A DNA stretch of 64,000 nucleotides from an uncultured Chloroflexus sp. (GTDB taxonomy: Bacteria; Chloroflexota; Chloroflexia; Chloroflexales; Chloroflexaceae), in NCBI RefSeq assembly GCF_937129525.1, contig NZ_CAKZNK010000127.1:19577-83576 (forward strand). Direction: 5' to 3'. This document shows, piece by piece, positions 46,466-55,685 of the stretch; position 1 is the first letter of the stretch, and every line of letters starts with the position of its first letter. Under the pieces are notes generated by a model. That model was not told the origin of the DNA, ran no database searches, and saw nothing but the letters and a program-made list of their open reading frames with translations. A program made the position numbers and the translations under genes.

Positions 46466-47503
46466 ATGAAACTGATCGTGCAGATTCCAGCCCTCAACGA
46501 GCGTGATACTATCGCCGAGGTCGTTCGCGCCGTGCCGCGCCATATCCCCGGCGTGGATCAGGTTGAGGTGTTGATTATTGATGACGGCTGCACTGACGAT
46601 ACTGTGACCGTGGCATTGGCGGCGGGCGCCGATCACGTGGTGCGCCATACCGCCAATAAAGGGTTAGCTACCGCCTATCAGACCGGCATCGATACGGCGC
46701 TGCGCCTGGGCGCCGATATTATTGTCAATACCGACGCCGATAATCAGTATCCCGGCAGCGAGATTCCCAACCTGATTGCGCCGATTCTGGCCGGCAAGGC
46801 CGATATTGTGATCGGCGACCGCCAGGTACACCAGATTGAACACTTCTCGCCGCTTAAAAAGGCGCTGCAACACGTCGGCAGCGCGGTCGTGCGCTGGGCC
46901 TCCGAAACCAACATCCCCGATACCGTCTCCGGGTTTCGCGCGCTCTCGCGTGAGGCAGCTCTGCGCACATTCGTCACATCAGATTTTTCCTACACGGTCG
47001 AGAATCTGATCCAGGCCGGCAAGCGCCGGTTAACGATTGTCGCAGTGCCGATTACGACCAATCCCGTTCAGCGCCCTTCGCGCCTCCATCGCGGGAACTG
47101 GAATTTTATCAAGCGGCAGGCAGCAATTATCGCCCGCACCTACACGACTTACGAGCCGCTAAAGGTCTTCAGCTACATTGCCCTCTTCTTCGCAATCCCC
47201 GGCTTCATTCTGCTCAGTTGGGCGGCCATCGTGTTTATCGGTCGTCGCCTGAGCCTGCTATCTGCGACGAATGATCAGTCGTTGCTGGTTGGCAGTGTGC
47301 TGGTGCTGATGTCGCTCATCATCTTTTTGATCGGGCTGCTGGCCGATCGCGTTGGCGGAGTGCGCCGCTTGCAGGAAGAGATTCTTTACCGAACCCGGGC
47401 CAATCTGGTCGAACAAGAGGCATGGCGCCGCAACGTTAGCGCTCGCCTCGACCGAATCGAACGCGCCTTAGGGGTACCTATCAGCGACGAGCAGGAACCT
47501 TGA
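46466..47503 (+). CDS. GT2 glycosyltransferase, dolichyl/polyprenyl-phosphate sugar synthase type
   Basis: 345 aa from ATG 46466. The catalytic domain begins LIVQIPALNERDTIAEVV and has LIIDDGCTDDTV and IIVNTDADNQYPGSEIP with the metal-binding DADNQ. Residues ~235-265 and ~275-305 form two C-terminal membrane helices, then a basic tail. This is the layout of DPM1-like and GtrB-like enzymes that load sugars onto polyprenyl phosphate at the membrane. Located behind the inositol-phosphate synthase gene on the same strand. Confidence 0.9.
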   Translation: MKLIVQIPALNERDTIAEVVRAVPRHIPGVDQVEVLIIDDGCTDDTVTVALAAGADHVVRHTANKGLATAYQTGIDTALRLGADIIVNTDADNQYPGSEIPNLIAPILAGKADIVIGDRQVHQIEHFSPLKKALQHVGSAVVRWASETNIPDTVSGFRALSREAALRTFVTSDFSYTVENLIQAGKRRLTIVAVPITTNPVQRPSRLHRGNWNFIKRQAAIIARTYTTYEPLKVFSYIALFFAIPGFILLSWAAIVFIGRRLSLLSATNDQSLLVGSVLVLMSLIIFLIGLLADRVGGVRRLQEEILYRTRANLVEQEAWRRNVSARLDRIERALGVPISDEQEP

Positions 47504-47851
47504 AAGCCGGCAGGCTTTGTAACAATCGTGTGGCCGGTGAAAGGTGAAACCGTCCGGTTGCCAATTGGCAATCTATGGTGTCGTGGATCGGAACACAAGT
47601 CCGTATCCCGCACTATTCTGCGCTGTGGATCGCATACAAACTGCGGCAGAGGCACAAACCTGAAGTCGCGCCACATTATTTATAGCCGCCAGACGCAACC
47701 CTCACGTGTACGCAGGAGCGCCAGATGGCCCTGTCCTACACACCGTTGATAGATTGGGCACAGAATCGCGGATGCGCTCTCGCCACCTGCCGGAGGCATC
47801 GCAAAGGTATGCTACCATGAGCGCATTCCGGAATGTATGCGGAGAAGCCGT
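47504..47851. other. Intergenic region
   Basis: No gene. A 14-bp perfect palindrome TTGCCAATTGGCAA lies at 47558-47571 and might be a regulator site; nothing else stands out. Confidence 0.4.
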
Positions 47852-48601
47852 ATGACGCATAATCTTCGTCAGCAGTGGGCAAACGGTAGCGTGGTCTACA
47901 ATGCCTGGCTCACCATCCCCAGTCCCTGGAGCGCCGAACTCCTTGCGACCGCAGGTTTCCCCTCTCTCACCATCGACTTACAGCATGGGCTGATTGACGA
48001 TCCGACTGCGCTTCACATCTTCCACGCGATCGATCAACAGCGGTGTCCGGTGCTGGTCAGGCTGGCCTGGAACGAACCGGCTGCGATCATGCGCGCCCTC
48101 GATCGCGGCGCTGCCGGCATTATCGCGCCGCTTATCAATAGCCCTGCCGACGCGCGCGCCCTGGTGGCTGCGTGTCGCTTCCCGCCGGAAGGGATGCGGA
48201 GCTATGGCCCGGTGCGGGTTAGCGTGGCCCATGGCGTGGCCGAACCGGCAGCAGTGGCCCGGTTGCCGATTCTGATGCCTATGATTGAAACGGCGAGCGC
48301 GCTGGCCCAGGTCGAAGAGATTGCCGCCGTTCCCGGCATCGATGGCCTCTACGTTGGGCCAGCCGATCTTAGTCTGAGCCTTGGGTTGCCGGTACCGGTC
48401 GATTTCGCAGCGCCATCCTTCCGCGCTGCGCTCACCCGCATCACGGCGGCCTGCCGACAGCACAACCTGGCTGCCGGTATCTATGCCCGGCCTGAACTGG
48501 TCGCAGATTTGGCCACGCTTGGCTTCAACTTCATCACAATTGTCAATGATAGCGATCTGATCCTGAACGGCGCAATTGCCGCCTTACGTGCCGCGCGGTG
48601 A
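47852..48601 (+). CDS. HpcH/HpaI-family aldolase
   Basis: 249 aa. Class II pyruvate-type aldolases of this fold cleave or form 2-keto-3-deoxy or hydroxy acids. Signatures: FPSLTIDLQHGLID (general His), LVRLAWNEPAAIMRALDRGAAGIIAPLINSPADARALVAACRFPPEG, the metal Glu in LMPMIETASAL and the metal Asp in GLYVGPADLSLSLG. GGAG seven bases before ATG 47852 fixes the start. Monocistronic; the true substrate is unknown. Confidence 0.92.
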   Translation: MTHNLRQQWANGSVVYNAWLTIPSPWSAELLATAGFPSLTIDLQHGLIDDPTALHIFHAIDQQRCPVLVRLAWNEPAAIMRALDRGAAGIIAPLINSPADARALVAACRFPPEGMRSYGPVRVSVAHGVAEPAAVARLPILMPMIETASALAQVEEIAAVPGIDGLYVGPADLSLSLGLPVPVDFAAPSFRAALTRITAACRQHNLAAGIYARPELVADLATLGFNFITIVNDSDLILNGAIAALRAAR

Positions 48602-48682
48602 GTCGAAATGGATGCTGAAGTCGCTGGCGACCGATACCGGTGATCGGCAATGCGTGTGGGTGGGATATTGCCATCGTCACAG

Positions 48683-49366
48683 TTATGGTTGCCGCGGTGA
48701 TGCCACAGATTGCTGCGAATAGCCGATGACTGCCCCTTCAGCATCGGCTACCTCCTTCTCCATCACCAGACTCGGCCATCCCAACCGGGCGCGCCAGCCG
48801 GTCAGCCGCCAGATCTCGCGATAACCCAGGCGGCGATACAGTCGCTGCGCGCCGGTATTGCTCGCCAACACCTGTAGACGAGCGCGTGGCAGGCCGTACT
48901 GACGGATCGCTGCTTCCAGAGCCATCATCAAAGCGAAACCGGCGCCCTGACCTCGCGCCGCCGGATCGACGACGACACTGTGGATCAAGGCACTCTGCGG
49001 GTCAGCGTGGCGATAAACGCCAAACAAGGTACGGGCAACAACGGCAACCAGCTTCAACGTTGGCCCTATTCCGATCTCGCGCAACGCAGCCACCAGCGTG
49101 CCGCGCGGCGCGCGCTCAAAGACCGGCGCATCGGCAAATTGCACCATACCGGTACCGATGACGCGCTGTTGCGAATCGCACACTACATAGCGATGAGCCA
49201 GCGCCGCCGCTCCATTGGCGCGCAACGTATACGCGATCAAGCGCTCTTGCCCGGAGCGCGCGCCACTCAATGCGCCGGGTACCTCGGCGTGATACAGCTC
49301 AACGATCAGTCGGGCCAGGTCGGGTATATCAGACTCGGTTGCAGGTCGAATCGTGAATGCAGCCAT
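48683..49366 (-). CDS. GNAT-family N-acetyltransferase
   Basis: 227 aa from ATG 49366. AAFTIRPATESDIPDLARLIVELYH opens the domain; the acetyl-CoA loop is SVVVDPAARGQGAGFALMMALEAAI (R/QxxGxG/A type) and LQVLASNTGAQRLYRRLGYREI is the late motif. An insertion of ~35 residues (LREIGIGPTLKLVAVVARTLFGVYR) sits mid-domain. Acceptor unknown. Same strand as the enoyl-CoA hydratase gene upstream, 61 bases apart. Confidence 0.87.
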   Translation of the reverse strand: MAAFTIRPATESDIPDLARLIVELYHAEVPGALSGARSGQERLIAYTLRANGAAALAHRYVVCDSQQRVIGTGMVQFADAPVFERAPRGTLVAALREIGIGPTLKLVAVVARTLFGVYRHADPQSALIHSVVVDPAARGQGAGFALMMALEAAIRQYGLPRARLQVLASNTGAQRLYRRLGYREIWRLTGWRARLGWPSLVMEKEVADAEGAVIGYSQQSVASPRQP

Positions 49367-49427
49367 GACACCATTCTCTTCGACGACAAGAAGGTATTCA
49401 GTGCGACTGGAGTCATTACCGGTTACA

Positions 49428-50210
49428 TTACTCAGGCGCCCACGGCGGCGACTGTCGCTCAAGAAAAGCGCGCAAGCCGGCCTGCCCCTCTGCGCCTGCG
49501 CGAGCGGTAGCAATCGCCTCAATTGATAACCGGCGCACTTCGGCGAGTGACTCGGTGCGCACTGCGCGCAGCAACGCCTTGCTGGCCGCAATAGCCTGTG
49601 GGCCGCCGCGTAACATATCACTGACAACACGATCGACTGCCGTATCAAGCTGCGCTGCCGGCGCCACCTCATGCACCAGACCGATCGCCAGCGCCTGCGC
49701 CGCCTTCATCCGGCGCCCGGTGACAAACAAAGCTCGCGCATGACCAAAACCGATCCGGCCAACCACGAAGCGAGCGATAACCGCCGGTAACAAGCCCAAC
49801 CGCACTTCTGTCAAGCCGAAGACAGCATCCTCAGCGGCAACGGCGTAGTCGGCGCAACATACGAGTCCCACGCCACCACCCAACGCCGCGCCATGCACGC
49901 GCGCCACCACCGCTTGCGGCAAGGTATCGAGCGCAGTAAACATGGCATCAAGCCGGGCAGCGTCGGCCAGATTCTCTTCGCGCGTGAAGGTCAAACTGGC
50001 GCGCATCCAGTTGAGATCGGCGCCGGCGCAAAACGATGGCCCTTCTCCCTGCAATACCAGCACACGCACCATCGGATCATCACGCACCTCCTGGCAGACC
50101 TCGGTGATGCCGGCGATCACCTCTGGGTTAAACGCATTGTGAACAGCAGGCCGGTGTAAGGTGAGAGTAGCAATGGGGCCGTTGCGCGTCAGGCTAAGCA
50201 CGGATGACAT
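49428..50210 (-). CDS. Enoyl-CoA hydratase/isomerase family protein
   Basis: 260 aa from ATG 50210 with GGAGGATGAT upstream. Oxyanion-hole segments are LQGEGPSFCAGADLNWM and RVHGAALGGGVGLVCCADYAVA; the catalytic Glu is in FGLTEVRLGLLPAVIARFVV. This last motif is like methylglutaconyl-CoA hydratases of leucine catabolism, but a generic crotonase cannot be excluded and no leucine-pathway genes are next to it. Confidence 0.9.
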   Translation of the reverse strand: MSSVLSLTRNGPIATLTLHRPAVHNAFNPEVIAGITEVCQEVRDDPMVRVLVLQGEGPSFCAGADLNWMRASLTFTREENLADAARLDAMFTALDTLPQAVVARVHGAALGGGVGLVCCADYAVAAEDAVFGLTEVRLGLLPAVIARFVVGRIGFGHARALFVTGRRMKAAQALAIGLVHEVAPAAQLDTAVDRVVSDMLRGGPQAIAASKALLRAVRTESLAEVRRLSIEAIATARAGAEGQAGLRAFLERQSPPWAPE

Positions 50211-50244
50211 ATCATCCTCCGTCAGACAGATGCATGGGCGCAGA

Positions 50245-51222
50245 CTATTCGAGCGGCAGTTCAACTGTTGCCAGCGTCTCGGCCAGAATATCGAGCGATG
50301 TGCGGCCACGGACACTGGCCGCAGGCCGCACCAGCAACCGATGACCGAGCACCGGCGCAGCCAGTTCCTTATAATCGTCGGGCAACACGTAATCGCGACC
50401 ATCAAGCGCCGCGCGCGCCTGCCCGGCCCGAAATAGCGCCAGTGTCGCCCGCGGACTCATCGATAGCGCCAGGTCGGGGTGAGCGCGAAGCGCCTGAGCC
50501 AGCCGCACCAGATACTCACGCAACGATGCCGCAACCCGTACTGTGTAGATAGCTCGCTGTAACTCTGGCAATTGCCTGCCATCAACGACAGCCGTAAGTC
50601 GCTCAATCGGATGCTCGGCGGCCAGCACTTCCAGCATTTGCACCTCTTCAGCAGGCGAGGGATAACCGAGCCGCACTCGCGCCAGAAAGCGGTCAAGTTG
50701 CGCTTCAGGCAAGGGGAACGTCCCTTCAAACTCCACCGGATTCTGAGTTGCCAATACCAAAAACGGCTGTGGTAACCGGTACGTCTCGCCATCTACCGTT
50801 ACCTGACCTTCACCCATCGCCTCAAGCAGCGCGCTCTGCGTGCGTGGCGTTGCCCGATTAATTTCATCAATCAACACCACATGGCTGAAGAGGGGGCCTG
50901 GCTGGAAGGCGAATTGACCGGTTTGGGGACGGTAGATGCTTACCCCGATCAGATCATTGGGCAACAGATCAGGCGTACACTGCACCCGCCGAAAACTCAG
51001 ACCAAGCGAAACGGCCAGCGCGCGTGCCAGCATCGTCTTGCCCACGCCGGGCACATCTTCGATCAACACGTGCCCGCCACACAGTAAAGCAATTAACAAC
51101 AGGTCAATTGCCGCAGTCTTACCGACAATCACCTGTTCGACGTTAGCCCGCACCAGTTCGGCAAACCTGGCTAACGCGCGCAAATCGGTTGCAGGAGATG
51201 GAGTCGTCACGTAAGCTCGCAA
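50245..51222 (-). CDS. MoxR-family AAA+ ATPase
   Basis: 325 aa. Walker A is LIEDVPGVGKTMLARALA, Walker B VVLIDEINRATPRTQSALLEAMGEGQVTV, sensor 1 LVLATQNPVEFEGTFPLPEAQLDRF. MoxR ATPases act as chaperones that insert metals or mature complexes, usually with DUF58/VWA proteins; those are not next to it here, since a crotonase gene follows after 34 bases. TTG 51222 or GTG 51210 could be the start. Confidence 0.94.
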   Translation of the reverse strand: MRAYVTTPSPATDLRALARFAELVRANVEQVIVGKTAAIDLLLIALLCGGHVLIEDVPGVGKTMLARALAVSLGLSFRRVQCTPDLLPNDLIGVSIYRPQTGQFAFQPGPLFSHVVLIDEINRATPRTQSALLEAMGEGQVTVDGETYRLPQPFLVLATQNPVEFEGTFPLPEAQLDRFLARVRLGYPSPAEEVQMLEVLAAEHPIERLTAVVDGRQLPELQRAIYTVRVAASLREYLVRLAQALRAHPDLALSMSPRATLALFRAGQARAALDGRDYVLPDDYKELAAPVLGHRLLVRPAASVRGRTSLDILAETLATVELPLE

Positions 51223-51539
51223 TACCCCGCAGCAGACAAAACAAATAATCTTTTGGTTCAGCTACGGCAGAACTACAACGTTTACTTCAGTATTATAGCC
51301 GAGAACCTTCACGATCATGTCTGAGATCGACATCACGTAATCCCGACAATCCCACATTATCCCACACTATCCCACATTATCCCACACTATCCCACAGCGA
51401 TGCCGGGCATTTTAGAACAAACGTTTTAATTTTGATAATTTCCCAAGATGATGGCAGCTCACGACAACGAAAGTATCGTAAAATAGGCGTGAATTGAGCG
51501 CGACCGAATCCGCATCTCTACCAGAAAAGGATACCAGAT
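51223..51539. other. Divergent region upstream of the CARF nuclease gene
   Basis: 317 bases without a gene. The centre contains five 10-bp repeats (51349-51398). The part nearest the CARF gene is AT-rich (TTTTAATTTTGATAATTTCC). Confidence 0.5.
51349..51398 (+). repeat. Five tandem 10-bp repeats (ATCCCACAYT)
   Basis: ATCCCACATT and ATCCCACACT alternate twice, then ATCCCACAGC. The 10-base period puts each copy on the same helix face, and the pattern is also a 20-bp dimer repeated twice. Confidence 0.85.
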
Positions 51540-52697
51540 ATGAGCGTTTCAAATGCGCCCACAGCGCTGCTCCTGCTCATTGGCGGTCGGCAAACCCCCA
51601 ATATTTTAAGCGCGCAATTCCTGCGTCCGCAGATCATTGCGCCTATCGCCTCTCAGCAAGCGCTCCAACCGGGGAGGGAATGGGATAAGGTGAAGCCGAT
51701 TCTCAAACAGCTTTCATCGCAGCTCCTTTCTCCGCAAGCAGTCAATGCCTTTGACCTGAACGACGTGCAGACTGCATGCACGACTATTATGCAGCAATAT
51801 CACGACATGCACTGGATATGCAACATCACCTGCGCGACCACCATCATGAGCATCGGCGCCTACGAAGCTGGCAAGGCGTGTCAGGCCAGCATCTGGTACT
51901 TCAACACCAATGGGCGTCAAGTTGTAGTCTTGGCCGGACAGGCGCCGCAGGGAAACCCCTACAGGTTATCCGTGGCCGACTATCTCCAGATTTATGGACG
52001 GATAGTCAAACCATCGGAGCCGCCAGCTCAATCCTGGATCGATCTGGCCTGGATCCTGGCCGGTACCCCCGATGAAGTGTTGGATTTTCGCGAGTTGCTC
52101 CGCCAGGCAAAAACGAATACATCATATACCGCTCCACGCTGGCTACAGCAATTGCCATTGACACCATCAATAGCAGCGTGGTTGCCCAACATCCTGGCTG
52201 CCGGTCTGATCGATCAGGTTCAAGCGCACAGCAACGGCTATGACCTGCATCAGTGTCATCCTGATCTCTGGAAATTTTTCGACGGTCTCTGGCTCGAGAT
52301 AGTGGCCTGGGATGCCGCGCGCCGGGCCGGATGTTTTGACGACTGTTGCTTCGGTGTCGAGATACCTGTCGCCGGGCAAAGCGCCAACAATCAGATCGAT
52401 CTGGCGCTCACCTTTGCCGCCTCGATGTTGATTGGCGAATGCAAAACTGAAAAGGATCCCTTTAAAACAGCACACCTCGATCAGCTCAGTTCGATCGCCG
52501 ATATGATCGGTGGATCATTTGTGGGAAAACTCTTCATCACCGCGCGTAGTCGGCAGCAGGTGAACCCTGACACCCTTCGCTCCTTCGAAGATCAGGCCAA
52601 AGCGCGCGAGATCGTGGTCGTAACCGGCGAACAACTGACCGAACTTCCTTCCATATTGGAACAAGAAGCCAGAAAACCAACCTACCCGCGCGTGTAA
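51540..52697 (+). CDS. Card1/Can2-like CARF nuclease of type III CRISPR
   Basis: 385 aa. The N-terminal CARF domain starts ALLLLIGGRQTPNILSAQFLRPQ, as in Card1/DUF1887 proteins that bind cyclic oligoadenylate. The ligand loop, usually NxTGGTKxM, reads NITCATTIMSIGAY. After a winged-helix-like middle, residues ~250-320 form a PD-(D/E)xK nuclease: DGLWLEIVAWDAA, NNQIDLALTF and MLIGECKTEKD supply Glu, Asp and the ExK pair. By family precedent it cuts DNA and/or RNA when Cas10 makes cyclic oligoadenylate. AAAGGA precedes ATG 51540. It lies 173 bases ahead of cas10 on the same strand, with its own leader. Confidence 0.85.
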   Translation: MSVSNAPTALLLLIGGRQTPNILSAQFLRPQIIAPIASQQALQPGREWDKVKPILKQLSSQLLSPQAVNAFDLNDVQTACTTIMQQYHDMHWICNITCATTIMSIGAYEAGKACQASIWYFNTNGRQVVVLAGQAPQGNPYRLSVADYLQIYGRIVKPSEPPAQSWIDLAWILAGTPDEVLDFRELLRQAKTNTSYTAPRWLQQLPLTPSIAAWLPNILAAGLIDQVQAHSNGYDLHQCHPDLWKFFDGLWLEIVAWDAARRAGCFDDCCFGVEIPVAGQSANNQIDLALTFAASMLIGECKTEKDPFKTAHLDQLSSIADMIGGSFVGKLFITARSRQQVNPDTLRSFEDQAKAREIVVVTGEQLTELPSILEQEARKPTYPRV

Positions 52698-52802
52698 CAG
52701 CATCGATCCATAATCTTCATACAGGTTGGAACCGTTGAATGACATCTAATGACTGTTTTCAACTATTTTCCTGACGGCATATTGCACGTAAATAAAGCTG
52801 TT

Positions 52803-52831
52803 TTGCTTTGCTGGTAGCGCGTTGTTATAAT
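52803..52831 (+). promoter_or_regulatory. Consensus promoter of the cas10 operon
   Basis: TTGCTT (52803-52808) and a perfect TATAAT (52826-52831) with 17 bases between. Transcription would begin near 52838, placing the true cas10 start at ATG 52871 and giving a ~33-nt leader. The CARF nuclease gene is thus separately initiated. Confidence 0.7.
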
Positions 52832-52870
52832 ATCAGCATCGCAACTGCCGATCGATCGCTTGAGGCTTTT

Positions 52871-54997
52871 ATGTTAAATAGACCAGACTATTGTCGGATT
52901 ATTGCCGAATGTCTGTCCTACCCTGGCCAACCCTCAGACGAACTGCTTAACGTCGTGACTACCATTCTCAATGCCGGGTCTCAACCTTCTGCAGCGAGTC
53001 TCTGGGAACTCAACAACCAGATCGGCGCGCACCCACGACGCTTGGCGCTAGTCTACGGCGGAGCAACCAGGATCAAAAGTTACGTCTTCGAAGCGCCCAA
53101 ACTACCGGAAATTCGCGGCGCAAGCGCATTACTCGACTGGATCGGCGAGCAGGAAGTGCATCGCATCTGGCATAGACATTTCCCATTAAGCAGCACTACC
53201 GGTAACCCACCTCATCCCTACGTGATTTATGCTAGCGGCGGGTCATTTCTCGCCTTTACCCCCTGCTGCTGCGCTGATGCGCTGGCTACTGAGGTGGAAC
53301 GAGTCTATACTGAACATACTCTAACAGCCAACAGCGTTGCCGTAGCGGCATGTTTCGACCTGCTCGAACTGCGTTATGGGCGGCTCTTTCACCCTGATCG
53401 TCCCGGTCAGATCTACTGGATCGACGATTTTCTCACAGACTGTCAGGATGCAGACCTTTGGGAAGAGCTTAAACATTACTATTACCCACCTGCCGGACAG
53501 CCACCCGATCGGACTGATGAGACAGCGCTACGTCAACGATTTTTTAACCGCAAAACCTTCGGTGAATTGGTTACAATCCTGACTACGATGTATCATCGCC
53601 GTCGCGATGAACGTGCCAGCCACGGTGAAACACGCCATTTGCCCCATTACGAACTGATGCCGTGGGATGAGAAGTGCCGCAGTAGCGATGTTCGGCCGGC
53701 AGTTATTCGGGTCCAGATCGGCAACGACACCCGCCTCTTAAGCGAAGCCTCTGCGCGCAAGCTAGCTGTCGGCCGCCTGGTAAAGGGAGTAGCGGTGGGA
53801 AGCCTGGCAAATGATCTGAAGCCGTGGAATCTACCAGCCGACCTTAAAGATCAGTCGTGGGAGCAGCGCTGGCAGCAGTTTCTTACTCAACACCAGTCTG
53901 ATTCGCCATATGCCCAGGATCAGAACCGGCATCACGCCATTGCAGCCGGCGACTTAAGTGACATTGGTGCTGCATCCGAGCCGAAACGCTACATCAGTGT
54001 GATCTATGCTGACGGAAACAATATTGGCCGGCTGATGGCAACGTTGACAACACCAGAGGTCTATCATCAGGTCTCGCGCGCATTGAGTGAGGTCGCTCAA
54101 CAAGCAGTATTTACTGCCCTGGCCAATCATCTGAGACCTGTTCAGGTCGCCAGGCAATGGATTCACCCCTTCGAGATCTTGACGATTGGCGGCGACGACC
54201 TGTTTATTGTCGTACCGGCTCACAAAGCCTTCGATATTGCCATTGCTATTGCCCAACTCTTCGAGCAAGAATTGACCCAGCGCTTTAAGCAGATAGCTGC
54301 TTCAGCTAGCCTGAACCTGCTGGAGTCGCAGTCGATACCGCTGCGCTACAACGGAACAGATCCGGTTGCGGCTGCAGTTCGATCATTCCGGCCTGCTGCC
54401 GGTCTTTCGGCAGGGGTATTGATCGCCCAAGAGAACACACCCTTTTTCCTGGTGCGCGACCTGGTGGAAGAACTCTTAAAAAAGGCAAAAAAGCTGGCTA
54501 CAACAAACGCCAGACAAGGCTTCTTTGGTGGCACGGTCGATTTTATGGTATTAAAATCGGTTCCGATGGTGAGCGACGATATAACCTCCTTCCGCGCTGA
54601 GGCATTGCGCGATACCGACGACAGCCCGCAACGTCTAACTGCCCGTCCCTACACCTGGGCCGAGTTTGCCGGATTGCTGGCAACTGTTCGCGAATTGAAG
54701 CGCGCGCAAGTACCTCGGTCACAGCTTTATCGGTTACGCAGCATTCTGGACCGCAATCGTGAAGGAGTCTTCGACAGTGCTCTGGAATATCTCTATACTC
54801 GCAGCCGGTTACACCGGCTAAGTGATGTGTTGATTAAACACGTTGATTATGCCTGGTGTTACCCATCACCCAACCAGCCTCAACGTATACACGTCCCGCC
54901 GTGGTCATCACGAACACCGCTGTCCCGTCAAGTGAAACCACGTTACGAGACAATCTGGGCCGACATGCTGGAAGCTTACGAGTTTGTTGCGGAATGA
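52871..54997 (+). CDS. cas10: Cas10, type III-D (GGDD cyclase, no HD domain)
   Basis: 708 aa. ATG 52871 follows TGAGG and lies inside the predicted transcript; earlier in-frame codons lie in the promoter. The N-terminus has no HD nuclease motif. The first Palm region shows LVYGGATRIKSYVFEAPKLPEIRGASALLDWI and YVIYASGGSFLAF. The active Palm contains ISVIYADGNNIGRLMATL and the signature ILTIGGDDLFIVV, so cyclic oligoadenylate synthesis should be intact. The zinc-ribbon position reads KCRSSDVRPA...LLSEASARKLAVGR, with Ser at three of the four usual Cys sites. Forms the large subunit with Csx10 at the crRNA 5' end. The next gene begins seven bases later. Confidence 0.92.
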   Translation: MLNRPDYCRIIAECLSYPGQPSDELLNVVTTILNAGSQPSAASLWELNNQIGAHPRRLALVYGGATRIKSYVFEAPKLPEIRGASALLDWIGEQEVHRIWHRHFPLSSTTGNPPHPYVIYASGGSFLAFTPCCCADALATEVERVYTEHTLTANSVAVAACFDLLELRYGRLFHPDRPGQIYWIDDFLTDCQDADLWEELKHYYYPPAGQPPDRTDETALRQRFFNRKTFGELVTILTTMYHRRRDERASHGETRHLPHYELMPWDEKCRSSDVRPAVIRVQIGNDTRLLSEASARKLAVGRLVKGVAVGSLANDLKPWNLPADLKDQSWEQRWQQFLTQHQSDSPYAQDQNRHHAIAAGDLSDIGAASEPKRYISVIYADGNNIGRLMATLTTPEVYHQVSRALSEVAQQAVFTALANHLRPVQVARQWIHPFEILTIGGDDLFIVVPAHKAFDIAIAIAQLFEQELTQRFKQIAASASLNLLESQSIPLRYNGTDPVAAAVRSFRPAAGLSAGVLIAQENTPFFLVRDLVEELLKKAKKLATTNARQGFFGGTVDFMVLKSVPMVSDDITSFRAEALRDTDDSPQRLTARPYTWAEFAGLLATVRELKRAQVPRSQLYRLRSILDRNREGVFDSALEYLYTRSRLHRLSDVLIKHVDYAWCYPSPNQPQRIHVPPWSSRTPLSRQVKPRYETIWADMLEAYEFVAE

Positions 54998-55004
54998 GGG
55001 TACC

Positions 55005-55685
55005 ATGCAGCTTCGGATTGAGCTAACCGTCATCAGTCAGACTGCCATCAGTGTTGGCGCTGGCGGGAGTATTGCTACCATCGCTGATAAGAGTATCGTG
55101 CGCGATGGCTGGGGGCGACCGCTGATTCCGGGTTCCCAAGTGAAAGGGAAACTGCGCTGGGCCGCTGAACAACTGTTGCGCGGATTAGGGAAGGATATCC
55201 CTGCGCCGTTTGAAGGCGCGCAACGAGAAGAACATGATACGCCGGTGCGGCAATTGTTCGGCAGCCCGATGTCGCGATCGCCTCTCTTCTTCGCCCATCT
55301 ACCCGGTATCATTGGCGATCTGTCTCAAGCAGAGTCAATCCGTGCCCAACCCACCCAGCATCTGAGTCAGATTCGACCCTCTGTAACAATTAATCGTCAC
55401 CGACGCACAGCGGCAGAAAGCCTTCTATTGTTCCAGGAAACTGCTCTGGAGACGACCCGGTTTCACTCATCTCGCGCCATCACTGGCCAGATTAATGATC
55501 TGTCTCAGGCTGCGCTCCTCTGGATTGCTGCGCGTCTCAGCTCGCGTTGGGGCGGTGCCAAATCCCGCGGCCTGGGATGGGCAAAAGTGGAGACGAACGT
55601 ATTCGTTGATGGCCAAGCGTGTACGGAAGACGAGCTTCGCACTGCTCTCCGGGCCCTGATCGCCGATGTGGGAGGCCGGCCTTGA
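55005..55685 (+). CDS. Csm3-like RAMP protein (Cas7 backbone subunit)
   Basis: 226 aa from ATG 55005, GAGGG upstream. RAMP hallmarks: ISVGAGG...DKSIVRDGWGRPLIPGSQVKGKLRWAAEQLL and a glycine-rich end WGGAKSRGLGWAKVE. The Asp in IADKSIVRD stands where Csm3 carries its target-RNA cleavage residue. Expected to lie along the crRNA and cut target RNA at 6-nt steps. The stop codon overlaps the csx10 start by four bases. Confidence 0.88.
   Translation: MQLRIELTVISQTAISVGAGGSIATIADKSIVRDGWGRPLIPGSQVKGKLRWAAEQLLRGLGKDIPAPFEGAQREEHDTPVRQLFGSPMSRSPLFFAHLPGIIGDLSQAESIRAQPTQHLSQIRPSVTINRHRRTAAESLLLFQETALETTRFHSSRAITGQINDLSQAALLWIAARLSSRWGGAKSRGLGWAKVETNVFVDGQACTEDELRTALRALIADVGGRP

Noticed and set aside
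51349..51398. DnaA boxes / replication origin
   Set aside because: The repeats read TTATCCCACA, one base longer than TTATCCACA, and no dnaA, dnaN or AT-rich unwinding element is near.
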